Shown here in pieces: positions 1 through 11,060 of a stretch of 64,000 nucleotides of DNA. The position numbers were made by a program, and so were the translations under genes. The notes under the pieces are model-generated. The model saw nothing but the letters and a program-made list of their open reading frames with translations. It had not been told where the DNA came from and ran no database searches. Numbering within the stretch: position 1 is the first letter of the stretch; every line of letters begins with the position of its first letter. Origin of the DNA: Manihot esculenta (Eukaryota > Streptophyta > Magnoliopsida > Malpighiales > Euphorbiaceae); contig NC_035170.2 in assembly GCF_001659605.2 (NCBI RefSeq), forward strand, positions 20,103,190-20,167,189, in the 5' to 3' direction.

Positions 1-317
1 GATTAGCAATACATTGTAGTCAAGCACAACTCTATCCTCAATAACATAATTACACAACTGTTCAAAACTCTACATTACATTCTTATCATTGTCATGTCCA
101 CAAACTCTAACTATTACATACATATGACTTTTCTCTTCTTTGCTTCTCTATCAAACCCGTACCTGCAAACCTGGGGGTTAGGGGAGAGGGGTGAGCTAGA
201 TGCCCAGTGAGTAGAACTATATAAAAAAAGATATTTAAAACATGCTATAATGGAATGCATCATTGCACAAACATTTCACATCATGGAAGGACCGACCCAA
301 AAATCCCTCAGCTCCAT

Positions 318-437
318 GCCCGGCCCTATTATGGGCACCACAGGACTTCGTATTGCCCGGCCCTATTATGGGCACCACAGGACTTCGTAAATCGGAGCTA
401 TTGCCCGGCCCTATTATGGGCACCACAGGACTTCGTA
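318..437 (-). repeat. Three-copy minisatellite inside T5 LTR
   Basis: Three near-identical 35-bp units lie at 318-352, 355-389 and 403-437. On the minus strand each begins TACGAAGTCC and ends GGGCCGGGC. Other Tekay LTRs here carry a different tandem repeat of similar plan (AAGTCCAGG ... CCTGGCA) at the same relative place. Confidence 0.9.
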
Positions 438-1518
438 CACAGGACTAGTGAGTCGTGCAATGTCCCTCCTCATCAACCACAATACAATAATGCAATGTAG
501 CATATTCGTGATTCTAATGCAAACAACCTATATTATAGTCATGATGCATGAAACATGATAAAACATTCACTTTATTAATTTAAAAGGTTAAGTATAGTTC
601 CACTCACCTCTGGCTGACTCTGTCAAACTCTCAGCAGCTGGCTCACTGCTGGGGTCCTTGGTTCCTCGGGTCCGAACCTACACAGGTGGACTCCAATGAG
701 GGACCAATATATATAATCATAACTCTAATGTATCCCCCAAAAACCCCCTAAAATATCATGAAAACATCACAGAAAATATGCATGAAATGGCTGAACAGGA
801 CACCTTCGGCGGCACCTTCGGCGGCCGAAAGTCCTGGACAGAGACGAAACTCAGCTAGGTTCGGCGGCACCTTCGGCGGCCGAAAGTGCCAGACAGAGAC
901 GAAAGTCTCTTTTCGGGGGCACCTTCGGCAGCCGAAAGCTGCCTTCACAAGAGGGGTTCGGCGGCCGAAACTCCCTTCGGCTGCCGAACCTGGTTTCTGC
1001 CAAATGGCAGAAACTTGGTTCAAATGAACCTCCTGCCTCCCAAAGCCACAGATCATGCATATTTCTCAACCAAAACATACATACAAGTTCCTAGGGGCCT
1101 CAAACATGCATATACCCCATCTACAACACTTCATACACACACAATCAAGCTACATTGCTCAAAAACTCAACATAACCCATAAACTCAACATATGTCCTAA
1201 ACATGCATTTCTACCCATAGATCTTACTTAAAACTTGTTTAAAACATAAAAAGGGTTCAAGATCGACCCTTACCTCTTGAAGAAACGAGAGGAAAGTGAT
1301 CCTAGCTTGGAGATGGAGAGATTAAGCTCTTTGAACCTCCAAGCACTCAAAACTTGCTCAAAACTTGCTCAAAGCTCACAAATCTTCAAAACGAAGTTAT
1401 AAACTCGTTAAAACCATGAAAGATCTAAAGGAAACACTCAAGATCGAGGGAGGAGCGGTGGAGACTCACCTTGGCCGACAATGGGAGAGAAAAAGCTCGC
1501 CCGTGCGGACCTAGGGGA

Positions 1519-1528
1519 CCCTTTTATA
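1519..1528 (-). promoter_or_regulatory. TATA box of T5 LTR
   Basis: TATAAAAGGG on the minus strand lies about 360 bp inside the LTR, between the two GCCGAA palindrome clusters. The same box sits at the same place in T1 (37935-37944). Confidence 0.6.
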
Positions 1529-2473
1529 GTGGCTGGCCAGGCCACGTTCGGGGGCCGAATGTGCCTCCGCATCCATGCAATGTTCGGCGGCCGAACATAA
1601 GGTTCGGCGGCCGAACCTGCACTTCCCTCTCTTAGACTTTCGGGGGCCTAACGTGCCTCCCAAAGTCCATGCATGTTCGGCGGCCGAAAGTGAGTTTCGG
1701 CGGCCGAACCTGGGTTTTCCCTTAAAGAAATTTTCATGCAAAAACTCATTTAAAATCATACTTAAAACATTAAAAACATGAAAACATTTTATAAAAACAT
1801 GCTTTTACCCTTCTAGAGGTTTCCGACACCCAAATTCTACCGGACGGTAGGAATTCCGGTACCGGAGTCTAGCCGGGTATTACAATTGGGCAGCATTTTG
1901 AACTCCAATTCATGTTTCTCTATGGCTAGCTGCAATTTAGTACTGAATTCAGGCAAAAAAAAACTCTACCTTATCTGGAGGTTTGGGAAGGCATTGATCC
2001 GCATGGTCCTTTGGTTTAGGTGTTTGGAATACCATTTATTCCTTGTGAGCATGGGCTATTTGCGTTGGAAGGCTGAAAGGAGTTTTAGGTGATGGGAGCG
2101 GTGGTGAGAGGTTCGGCGGCTGAAAGGTGGTGGAGTTCGGCGGCCAAAAGGTGGTGGTTTCAGTCTGCACAAGGCTGATCTGAAGAGGTGCGATTGGCTC
2201 TCCTTTGTTCTGCGCATGTTTGCAGTCCACCTGTTGGATGCAACAGTCAGTTTCTTTCAGTTATGGCTCTTTTTGGCTCTCCTTCCTGCAAAGATCATCA
2301 TTTAGTATATCATCTTGATTTACATAAAAAACATCTTCACTCAAACAATCAATGATATCTAAACTATCAACAGGCTCTGTTTGACCAGTTGGTTTGGACA
2401 AACAGTTTTCTAGCTGTTCTTCTTCAGCTGCTTGTTCTTGTACTTGCCAACTTTCATCATCATCCTCGACATC

Positions 2474-2974
2474 TTAAAGCTCTTGCTCTCTTCTTAACAT
2501 GTTTGCTTTCATTGAGGTGGCTAATTGTCCTATGTCCTGTCGCATGCTTTGCATGGAACTTACCATTGTTTCCATCATCTTTTCAAGGTGCTGGATGGAA
2601 TTTGGAGGTTCTGGTTGGGCTTGATATCCTTGATAATTCTGGTAGTCGTTATCCCATGCATAACTGAAGTCTGAATAGTCCCTCCAGCCTGGATTGTATG
2701 TGTTATAGTATGGATCATGTCTAGGCTGGCTATTGAATCCTTCATATGCATGAACTGGTTGGTCATTGAATCCTTCAAATGTATGTCTAGGCTGACTATT
2801 CCCATAAACCATAGGACATTGATAAGTTGGGTGTCCTACATATGCATAGGTCCTATATGGCCTTGGTGGCTGAAATGCTTGAACCTGTTGAACTAGTCCT
2901 ATGGCAAAATCTTTCATAAAAGATGTCAGGTCAGAAAGCTGAGAAGAAGTGGCAGGTGTACTTACCTCATCCAT
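2474..2974 (-). pseudogene. A3 Gag C-terminal fragment (166 codons)
   Basis: The frame aligns with the C-terminal half of Athila Gag in A2 (7253-7640) and A1 (44038-44300). Shared features are the Y-N-P-G-W-R-D motif and the L-E-K-M-M-E-T segment. The nucleocapsid knuckle, in A2 C-G-I-C-A-H-V-G-H-P-T-D-Q-C, here reads Y-R-T-Y-A-Y-V-G-H-P-T-Y-Q-C, so two zinc-binding cysteines are lost. The capsid domain is absent, and no functional Gag could be made from this copy. The frame stops at a TAA where A2 continues (K-E-L-Q-D). Confidence 0.75.
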
Positions 2975-3203
2975 GATTCAGGTCTGCGATGGTGACTGTG
3001 CCTTTGGCAAGATGTTCGGCGGCTAAATGAGGATGAGGTTCGGCAGCCGAAGGTTGATGAAGTTCGGCGGCCGAATGTGTTGCAGAAGGTGCTTCTATGC
3101 AAAAATGGTCTTCACTCTTTTTTTTTTATGTTCAAATCTGCGATGAGGTGTTCTTTGGGTGGCAGATCTGGTCTTGAAAGAAAAGCAAATAAGTTAAATC
3201 AAC

Positions 3204-3221
3204 TCCTCGGCAATGGCGCCA
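3204..3221 (-). promoter_or_regulatory. A3 primer binding site (tRNA-Asp type)
   Basis: TGGCGCCATTGCCGAGGA lies five bases inside the 5' LTR. It matches the complement of the plant tRNA-Asp(GUC) 3' end, TGGCGCCGTTGCCGGGGA, with two mismatches. The site fixes both the LTR border and the minus orientation. Confidence 0.8.
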
Positions 3222-3226
3222 ATTTT

Positions 3227-5004
3227 TGACTCGCGGTTGTCGAAACCGGTCAAAAATAACATTTCCGGTTATCAACAATTTTACAACTGCAGATAGTGGT
3301 AAAGGATCGAATCCACAGAGAATTGTAAACTTATCTATTTTTCTCAACAAAACCAAGAGATTAAACTGAATGAAAAACTGAAAGCAAGTAACTGAAAGCA
3401 AGTAACTGAAAGCGGAACAAAAGTAAAGTGCAATAAAAGTAAAAGGGGGGGGGGTTTGAGATCGATTTGATTAGCAAACTACTGAAAGCAATTAAATAAG
3501 CAAGTAATTAAAATAAAGAGAAATTCAATATGAGAAAAGTCTAGTTGAAGAGATGGATCCACTTTGGTTGTTTGGATTGATCATTGAAACTTATGTTCTC
3601 TTGATTGATTCAATAGATTAGTTATGGAGGTGGAAGACGCTTCTCACCACCATGTCTCTCCTTATGATTAAATCAATTAGGAAACATCCTCTAATCAATT
3701 ACTAATTAACAAATTGTCAAGGAACGTCCTTAGGCCTTAGGCATTAAAATAATTGTCAATTGCATGAAGAAAGAGAGAGATCCAATCCTAGCTACTCAAA
3801 CGCATGAGATGTTGCTAGATGATACAATTCCTTAGTTATTACACCAAGTGTTCTTATGTTAGAATAATTCCATCAATTAGGGACTAAAAATTATCCCAAA
3901 TAACAATCAATTACCTTGCAATCAAGAATCAAGTGGCCAATTTGATAAAAACAACAAAGTAATCAATGATTCAAGCACCAAATTGTATGAATATTGAACA
4001 AATCAAAGACAAATAGTTTATGTTCAGATCTCACAATCCATAAAACAACCTTAGTTTCAACCAATCTTCAACTACAATAAAAGGTTTCAGCCACTCATGG
4101 CTGGAACAAAATAGAAAATAAAAGGAGAACACAAAAGATGAAGAACCGAAGATGGAGATGGAGAGGCTTGGTGCGCCTTGCTTGGCCAGATAAGGGAGAA
4201 GGAGTTGCTGTCCAATCTCCTTGGATGGCCTCTTTGAGATCTTTAAATATGTTCTAATGTGCTGTCTTAGGGTTTCAAGAGGCTGCCCACGTTTTTAGAG
4301 GCTGCCCAAAATGCCCTTGGTCCAAGATGTGCCATCCATGCACATGTGTGAAGGGAAAAACGTGGGACATGTGTGGCTTGTGCAAGAATGGGTCTTTTGG
4401 TCTTTGTTTGCTGTCTAAGTGTCTTCAAGATGCTGCCCAAGGTGCCCAAGTCTTGCCTTCACACTCTCCTTGCCGCCCATGCACAATTAAGGAAGGTGGA
4501 GCCTCCTTTGCAATTTGAATTTTGAATGTGCAAGGCATGTGGTGGCAAGCATGTGATCTTTGGATTTGGCTTCCTTAATAAGCTGGATTTTGAAATTCAA
4601 AATTTGAATATGAATCTTGAAGATTTGAATTTCAAAATACTTTTCTTATTTGGCTCTTCATATATGGCAACTTGAGACTTGGCTTCTTGAATAAGGAAGA
4701 GGCTACTTGGAGATTTGAAATTTGAATTTCAAATTGCTTTGGCTGAATGTTCTTTCCTTCTTTGCCACTTTCCTTATTTAGAACTTTCCTTATTTAGAAC
4801 TTTCCTTATTTAGCTTCACTTGAATTCAATTTGGCAGGCTTGCACTCCTTTGCTCCAATTAAGGCAGTTTTAGGGGGATTTTCTCCAAAATGTCCTTTTA
4901 CACCATTTTCTGCAAAATAATGTCAAGAGCACTAAATTAAGCAGAAATCATGTAAATAATCATCAATAATATCAAGATAAAATGGACTAAAATATGTTCT
5001 ATCA
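3227..5004 (-). mobile_element. A3 5' LTR (Athila)
   Basis: On the minus strand the LTR starts TGATAGAACATATTTTAGTC at 5004 and ends CGACAACCGCGAGTCA at 3227, directly before the PBS. It shares order and content with the other Athila LTRs: the early TTTGCAGAAAATGGTGTAAA block, runs of AAATTTGAATTTC, the stem-loop at 4084-4107 (one arm mismatch), and the terminal GGTTATTTTTGACCGG. It is inserted in the 3' non-coding part of A2; the candidate target duplication is TTTAG (5005-5009), with its partner not visible. Confidence 0.9.
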
Positions 5005-5716
5005 TTTAGTTTAGACTCTTTCTAGCTTTCAGAGTGACTTGCCCTTACTTGAAGCACTTTATTCAGCTTTTTGCACTTTATTCTTGCTTGAAAAAGTCAC
5101 AAACCTTTTGACGTGAAGGTATATATTTGTGATACCCACCCCCAATTACTCAGTTGGTCACCTATCCAAGTGGCTACTAGCTCTGTTCATAGTCTTTGAC
5201 TATTGGAACAGTTTGTAATTTGTGCTTCTGAAGTCTTTGCCTTTGCTGAATTTCTTTTTCTCAATGAATTGGGCAAATCAACACCAATTTCTAAAATAAG
5301 TCATATTTTATTATTTACACATCTTTATTATTCTCTCTAATGAGTAATGTCATATATTTTTCATCATGGCAAGCTCAAAGATCCAATTCAAAAGGAAATT
5401 TCCAAAAATGAATACAACTCACTGTAATTGATTCAACTTAGGTTTAAAGAGTCATCACATCATTGGGGTCATGGAAAGAAAGCCCATTCAACATAGCCTA
5501 TGTATTTGAGTAAAGCATACCAAAACAGAAAAAAGAAAAAAAACTGTGGCTGTGTGTGCATTAAAGGCAAAAATAACAAAAATGAAAAATGTGTGCAAAC
5601 TAAAAATTAAAGCTGAAATGAACTTAAAATAAAAATTCAGAGATATGCACCCCCACATCTAATTCATGCATTGTCCTCAATGTATTGGAAATATTAAAGT
5701 TTAAAGGAAACTGAGT
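5005..5716 (-). other. A2 post-pol non-coding segment
   Basis: This is non-coding Athila sequence downstream of pol on the minus strand, with no long frame. It is strongly similar to the end of A1. The G-rich block AAGTGTGGGGGTGCA of A1 (63321-63335) has its counterpart at 5645-5663. A second block, in A1 TGGGTATCACAAATATGT, has its counterpart near 5125-5145. No env-like gene is detectable. Confidence 0.75.
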
Positions 5717-5749
5717 ACTCCCTTAGTGTGGTTTGTGTGGTGCGAAACA

Positions 5750-6328
5750 CTAAGCAAGCTGAGGAGGATGATGCAGTGGAACTTCTTCCACTACTTGCAC
5801 TGTGAACCCTTCATAGTATGGTTTCAGGTGTGGTTCATCCCAAATATAGTGTTTTGCACTCTTCTTTATTTTGTCTGCATACCATGGTCCACCAATTGGG
5901 GCATGGAAGATATGTTCATAAAAGTCACTCTCATTTTCTATACATTCTGGAAGTTGCCGCATCAGGGGCTTCTGTTTGGGTAGGCAAGATTCTACTTGTG
6001 TCAACTGCATGACTTGTTCAGGCAAACAAGTGTTGGCCTGCATTGGATTTCTGGCTGAACTGGATTCTGCTTGCTCTTTTGGTTTGGGTGATTTGAGTTC
6101 CTCTTGCTGAAGTGGTGCGGGCAGCCCATGGTCCTTCTGTGTTTGGTTGCAGTCCATCTGCTGGATGCAACAGACTGTTGCTTTCAGTTTTGGCTCTTTT
6201 TGGCCTCCTTCATCTTTCTGGCTAGCCTCCCTGCAAAAGTTATTGTTTAGCTTATCATCTTGATTCATATCAAAAACTTCTCGGCTCAAACAATCAATGA
6301 TATCTAAATCATAAACAGGACATGTCAT
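5750..6328 (-). pseudogene. A2 pol remnant: post-protease linker fused to an integrase fragment
   Basis: This 192-codon frame begins with the C-terminus of the protease segment (V-Y-D-L-D-I-I-D-C-L-S) and a low-complexity Q/K/P linker. It then jumps to G-G-P-W-Y-A-D-K-I followed by H-Y-I-W-D-E-P, which resembles the zinc-binding entry of Athila integrases (P-W-[FY]-A-D ... W-D-[ED]-P). RT and RNase H, about 1.3 kb in A1, are absent. The fusion therefore records a large internal deletion and A2 cannot reverse transcribe itself. The integrase assignment rests on two short motifs and is tentative. Confidence 0.55.
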
Positions 6329-6848
6329 GGGGATATTTCATGGCATCATAAACATTAAATTTTATTACTTCCCTTTCAAATTCCATGGTTAATGTGCCAT
6401 CATGCATATCTATCTTAGTTCTGGCTATACTCACGAAAGATCGTCTAAGTAAGATGTCTGAAGTAGTGTTGCTATTGCCTTCCTTCATATCAATCACATA
6501 GAAATCTGCTGGAAAGACAAGTTGAACTACTTGCACTAGAACATCTTCTAGAACTCCTTTTGGGTATACTACAGATTTGTCAGCCAATTGAATGACCACT
6601 CTAGTGTCTTTTAGTGCCCCTACATTCAAAGAATTATAAATAGAAAGAGGCATAACATTAATTGATGCACCTAAGTCACACATGGCCTTTTTGATGCCCA
6701 CATTGCCAATTTTGCAAGAAACAGCAAATATCCCTCTATCTTTGTACTTGGTTGGGAGTTCTCTCTTTATGACAGCTGTCACAACTTCTCCCACACTTGC
6801 CTTTTCTTTCTCAGCAAGCTTCCTTCGGTTAGTGCACAGTTCTTTCAA
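6309..6848 (-). pseudogene. A2 retroviral-type aspartic protease segment
   Basis: This frame covers the protease that would cleave the Gag-Pol polyprotein inside the virus-like particle. C-D-L-G-A-S-I-N-V, carrying the catalytic D-x-G-A of the pepsin-like fold, occurs at about residue 60, preceded by I-S/A-C-K-I-G-N. The usual I-L-L-G-R-P-F reads I-L-L-R-R-S-F, a damaged substrate-flap region. It aligns with the A1 protease (44629-45081) over its length. An in-frame stop separates it from the upstream gag end, so it would not be translated as part of a polyprotein. Confidence 0.8.
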
Positions 6849-7046
6849 GAATTTTGCGTACCTGGGAATTTATTTCACAACATCTAGCAAGGGTATGTTG
6901 ATCTCCACTTTCTTGAAGGTTTCAAGGATCTCTTTTTCTTCTTTCTCTTTTTGTGATTTTTCAAACCTTTTTGGAAAGGGAGGTGGAATCTTGAAACTTA
7001 CTTGCTGATTTGTATTCTGCTGGTGTACTGGTGTTGTTTCCCCAGT

Positions 7047-7640
7047 CTATTTGGACAAACAGTGTTCTGGCTGTTTTTCTTCAGCAGTTTGTCTTTGCAC
7101 TTGTGAACTTCCATCATCAGCCTTGACATCTTGAAGCTCTTTCCCACTTCTTAACATGATAGCACTTACATTTTTCCTAGGATTAGCTTCGGTTTGGAAA
7201 GGTAACTTACCTTGGGATTCAAGCTTGCTCACTGAGGTGGCTATTTGACCCATCTGCTATTGGAGACTTTGCACAGAATTTGCTAGTGTCTTTATCATCT
7301 CCTCAAGGTGCATATTGGAACTTGGAGGTGCTGGATTTCTTTGATAGTTTTGGTAGTTGTTAGCCCTTGCATAGCTGAAGTTCGGATGGTCCCTCCAACT
7401 TGGATTGTAGGTGTTAGAGTAGGGATCATATCTTGGTTGGCTATTGAATCCTCCAATTGAATTTACTTGCTGGTCATCCTCATGAAGTGTAGGACATTGA
7501 TCAGTTGGGTGTCCTACATGTGCACATATCCCACATGGTCTAATTTGCTAAAATTGTTGAGCTTGTTGAGCTTGACCAATGACAAGATTTTTCACAGCAG
7601 AGGTTAGTTCAGAAATTTGAGAAGTGAGAGCAGATGTACT
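7047..7640 (-). pseudogene. A2 Gag C-terminus with zinc knuckle, several stops
   Basis: The minus strand encodes the end of Athila Gag in pieces. A C-x2-C-x3-G-H-x4-C knuckle (P-C-G-I-C-A-H-V-G-H-P-T-D-Q-C) falls near 7490-7535. It is followed by N-P-S-W-R-D and M-G-Q-I-A-T-S-V. The frame 7047-7253 holds the A-I-M-L-R-S-G-K-E-L-Q segment. Stops interrupt the reading near 7254 and at several points between 7260 and 7550. The capsid portion lies upstream at 7548-8579. Confidence 0.75.
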
Positions 7641-8579
7641 TACCGCATTGACTCCTCTTTGCAGCTGCTTTTCATCTCTATATTGTCTAGATGCTGCTGC
7701 AAGTGTTGAAATCAACTCTTTGATTGCTTGAGGTGTTTTATCTTCAATTGAACCTCCACATGCTATAGTAATGAATTTCCTTTCGGATGGTAGCAAACCT
7801 CCATAGAAGAATTCTATGAGTGATTTATCTGAAATGTCATGTTGAGGACATCTTGTACACAATCCCTTAAATCTTTCCCAATAATCATACAAATCCTCAG
7901 TGTCTTTTTGCTTAATGCCACTTATCTCTCTTCTTATGCCTATGGCTTTAGAAGTTGGGAAATATTTATTCAGAAAAGCTCTAACCATACCATCCTAAGA
8001 AGTGATTGATCCAGGTGGTAAGTAAAATAACCAATCTTTGGCATAATCATCAAGTGAGAATGGGAATGCTCTCAGTTTAACATGCTCTTCAGTTATGCCT
8101 TGCGGCCTTATGGATGAACACACTATGTGAAATTCTTTCAAGTGCTTATGTGGATTTTCATTCTCCAAACCTCTAAATTTAGGTAGTAGATGTATCAAAC
8201 CTATTTTGAGCTTAAAAGGGACTGTCAATGGCGGATAGGTGATGCAGAGAGGTACTTGATCGCCTATAAGGGCTGCCAACTCTCTCATTGTCCTTTCTCT
8301 TGGCATTGGTGCTCTCATTGCTGGATTTTCTAGTATGAGTTCATCATGGACAACAGGTTCAGCATGGGCAGCAGGTTGTACATTGTTTTCAGCCATCTCT
8401 GCGGCTGTTTGGTTAAGTTCAAAAGGTGTTGCTTCAGTTTCTGCGATGGTAGGCTCCTTTGTGGCAGATTCGATGGTGGCTTGCTCCCAAAGTCGGGTTG
8501 CTTGCTTCCCTAATCGCTTGAGTGTACGCTCAATTTCTGGATCATAAGGCAGAGTTTCCTTGTGTCCATATCTGGTCAT
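7548..8579 (-). pseudogene. A2 Gag N-terminal and capsid region, one internal stop
   Basis: This is the structural Gag protein that builds the particle. The start M-T-R at 8579 matches A1 (20713). The order is P-Y-D-P-E-I-E-R-T, a variable linker, E-R-T-M-R-E-L-A, then the Athila capsid signature (L-P-K-F-R-G, H-L-K-E-F, F-P-F-S-L-D-D-Y-A-K-D-W-L) and Y-D-Y-W-E-R-F. A TAG replaces the tryptophan codon of S-W-D-D (near 7992), splitting the gene into 194- and 146-codon frames. A TGG to TAG change fits cytosine deamination on the opposite strand. Otherwise the capsid is well preserved. Confidence 0.85.
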
Positions 8580-8607
8580 GAAAGCAAAATAAATTAGTTA
8601 AATCAAG

Positions 8608-8625
8608 TCCCCGGCAACGGCGCTA
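8608..8625 (-). promoter_or_regulatory. A2 primer binding site (tRNA-Asp type)
   Basis: TAGCGCCGTTGCCGGGGA is one mismatch from the 18-nt complement of the plant tRNA-Asp(GUC) 3' end. It lies five bases downstream of the 5' LTR on the minus strand. Confidence 0.85.
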
Positions 8626-8630
8626 AATTT

Positions 8631-10008
8631 TGATTGTGTAGTTGTCGAAGCTGGTCAAAAATAACATTTTTGGTTATCAATAATTTTACAACTGTAAATA
8701 GTGGCAAAACGATCGAATCTACAGGGAATTGATACTTACTTATTTTCCTTATCAAGACCAAGTAAATAAACTGAAAGTAAAATAAAAGGGGGGTTTTGAG
8801 ATTGATGAATTGAACTAGAATTAAAAGCAACAAAGTAAAGCAAATAATTAAAGTAAAGAAGATTCAAATATGAGAAAAGCTCTAGTTGAAGAATTGGATC
8901 CACTTCAGTTGTTGGGATTGATCATTGATACAAAGATTCCTTTATTTGATTTAATAAATTGGTTATGGAGGTGGAAGACGCTTCTCACCACCATATCCCT
9001 CCTTAAGCATAAATCAATTAGGAAATGTCCTCTAATTAATTACTAATCAACAAGTTGCCAAGGAATGTCCTTAGGCCTTTGGCATCTAACAACTTTCAAT
9101 TGCATTAAGAAATAGAGAGACCTAATTCTAGTTACCCAAACGCATGGTGATATTGCTAGATCATGCAATTTCCTTATTTTTTACACCAAGAGTTACTTCA
9201 AGCAATTACAGACTTAAAACTATCCAAACTAACAAATTATTACCTTGCAATCAAGAATCAATTGGCCCTATTGACCTAAACCACAAAGCAACAATGGAAT
9301 TAAGCATGAAATTGCATAAATATTGAAAAACAAAAGATAAACAATGTATGTTCAAATCTCCCAATCCATAAAACAATCAAAGTTTCACCTAATCTTCAAC
9401 TAGAAAAGAAGGTTTCAGCCACTCATGGCTGCAACAAAACAAAAAAATAAAAGAAAGAGAAGAAGGAGAAGAAGTGTGGCTGGAGGCTTGGCCTTGGAGA
9501 AGAGGTGTGGCTTGATCTGAATGTTGGAGAAGAGACGAAGCCCAGGGCGTGCGGCTTAGGTGATGTATTTATAGGCTGAATGTACTGCCCTAGATCTCCT
9601 TGATGAGGTGGAGCCTTCTTTTGAATTTTGAATTTTGAATGCTGAATTTTGAATTTTGAATGTTCTCCTTTTGAATTTTGAATTTTGAATCCTTGGGAGT
9701 CAAGAGCATCTTCTTGAGATTTGGCTTCCTCAATAAGGGAGAGGCTTCTTGAAGATTTGAAATTTGAATTTCAAATTATTTTGCTGAATGTACTTTCCTT
9801 ATTTATCTCCTCTTCAGTTGCAACTTGGCTTATGCAAGCATGCTTGTTCTTCTTTATCCTATTTTAGGCAGTTTTGAGAGCATTTTCACCAAATTATCTC
9901 TTTACACCATTTTCTGCAAAATAAGATCAAAACCATAGAATTAGGCAGAAAAAGTGTAAATTAACATTAATAACATCATGATGAAATGGTCTAAATTTAG
10001 ACTGATCA
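8631..10008 (-). mobile_element. A2 5' LTR (Athila)
   Basis: The minus strand begins TGATCAGTCTAAATTTAGACC at 10008 and ends ACACAATCA at 8631, before the PBS. It contains the standard Athila blocks and the 10-bp-arm stem-loop at 9412-9435 with one arm mismatch. It is inserted into the first codons of the R1 reverse transcriptase; the candidate target duplication is ATAAC (10009-10013). Its 3' partner lies left of the window, beyond A3 and T5. Confidence 0.9.
9620..9690 (-). repeat. TTTGAATTTTGAA tandem runs in A2 LTR
   Basis: Short direct repeats of the 7-mer TTTTGAA (plus-strand reading) occur in three runs, interrupted by GCTG and GTTCTCC. Related AATTTGAAATTCAAATT-type palindromes are scattered in every Athila LTR of the window. 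Confidence 0.7.
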
Positions 10009-10622
10009 ATAACTTCCCTAATGAACCCTGCCTCCTCTAACTTCTAAACCTCTTCTCGAGTAGCCTATTGCTTTTCCTTCTCGAACACCCTCTTCTTCTG
10101 CTTTATTGGTTTAGCTACAGGGAGGACATTGAGCTTGTGGGTCATCACCTTGGGGTCTATTCTCGGCATGTCAGAAGGCTTCCAGGCGAAGCTTGAGGCA
10201 TTTCCTCTGATAAGGGCCATTGGTGTCGCTTTTTGCTCTCCGTCAAGGCTCGCGTTGAGGCTGAAGGCCTTGTCTATTTCCTCCTCTGATAGTGAAAATG
10301 TCTCCAACTCATCAATGGGCTCCGTCCTAGCCTCCTTCTTTTCATCTCGGACTTCCATGACCTCCGGGTTTATCTCCTCAGCTGCTGCATTTGGTTCTGC
10401 CACCGTGGCCAGATACACTGCTCCCACCCTTGCCTCGGTTGGAAACTTCATGGTCAGGTACTTGATGCTGGTCACTGCTTCAATGTCATACCACACAGGC
10501 CTTCCCAAGATTATGTTGTAGCTTAATGGGAGTTTCACCACCAGGAAGACTGCGTAGTGAGTGCGAGACAAGGGCGGTTCTCCCAATGTTAGGGCTACCT
10601 TCACTTTCCCTTCCACAACCAC
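10009..10622 (-). pseudogene. R1 (Tat/Retand) protease C-terminus to RT start, cut by A2
   Basis: The minus-strand frame has G-E-P-P-L-S-R-T-H-Y-A-V-F-L-V-V followed by N-I-I-L-G-R-P and M-K-F-P-T-E, which is characteristic of the protease region of Tat-lineage (Retand/Ogre-like) elements. Then come A-W-K-P-S-D-M-P-R-I-D-P, the end of the pre-RT linker, and K-Q-K-K-R. Beyond the frame's stop the reading resumes as E-E-A-G-F-I-R-E-V, the first RT motif, and ends at 10009 where A2 is inserted. Everything downstream of this point in pol is outside the window. Confidence 0.8.
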
Positions 10623-10688
10623 CGAGGTTCCCCCTATCCCTTTGACCGGGGCCTGATCCCTTACCAGCTACTCCTCTAGTATTCTCAT

Positions 10689-11060
10689 CTACTGAAAGAC
10701 CCTGTAAGGCAACAGGTTCACCTTACTCTTGTCGTCTACCAGGATCTTGTGGACCCTGTAGTTATGAATGATGGCCTCGATGACTAGAGCATCGTCATGG
10801 GGCATCTGAATCCTGTGAGCGTCTTTGGGGGAGAAAGAGATGGTTACTGGGGAGTGCTTTACTATTTGCAGGACTTTGTTGCTGCTCCCCTTTCCACTCT
10901 GGCTTCTCTTCTTCCCTCTTCTACTCATCTGACCTCCAGTTCGCCCTACGATCATGTTGATGGTTCCATTGGAGCTGTCATTAACAGGCCTTGCTCCCTG
11001 TTTATGGGGCCTCTCCACTATGGCATTCTGTTGGGGCCTCTTTCCTTCTGGTTTATTCAT
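10689..11060 (-). pseudogene. R1 Gag end and protease active-site segment
   Basis: This frame begins just downstream of the Gag zinc motif and runs through I-N-M-I-V-G-R. It then has I-S-F-S-P-K-D-A, H-D-D-A-L-V-I, and I-L-V-D-D-K-S-K-V-N-L-L. The last motif corresponds to the protease signature V-D-x-G-S-S-x-N-[IL]-L. Glycine and serine at the active site read D-K-S-K here, so the protease is probably dead. It aligns in order with the 10009-10622 frame, separated by a stop. Confidence 0.7.

Larger units (their letters stand above)
1..1884 (-). mobile_element. T5: Tekay-type LTR, running off the left edge
   Basis: The minus strand starts with TGTAATACCCGGCTAGACTC at 1884 and matches the LTRs of T1 (28402-30687) and T2 along its length. 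This includes the TATA box, GCCGAA palindrome clusters near 810-990 and 1550-1710, and the short tandem repeat at 318-437. Roughly the last 300 bp of the LTR lie left of the window. The LTR start abuts Athila sequence at 1885, so this is either a solo LTR or the 5' LTR of an element extending left. The possible target duplication is ATTGG at 1885-1889, but its partner is not visible. Open frames inside it are chance readings of the palindromes. Confidence 0.9.
1885..3226 (-). pseudogene. A3: Athila internal region, deleted and truncated
   Basis: This is the internal part of an Athila element read on the minus strand. After the PBS (3204-3221) comes a short gag N-terminal piece with S-A-A-E motifs (about 3000-3080), then a jump to the gag C-terminus (2974-2474). 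Next is a linker matching 7030-7140 of A2, followed directly (about 2371) by the segment after protease. The protease, about 700 bp in A2, is therefore missing. A linker rich in F-x-P-P-N lies at 2230-2036. From about 2036 to 1885 I recognise nothing. The region ends at the T5 LTR. Confidence 0.8.

Noticed and set aside
1550..1710. CRISPR-like array of short palindromic repeats
   Set aside because: Spacers are not of regular length or unique, the repeats belong to LTRs present many times in the window, and the DNA is eukaryotic.
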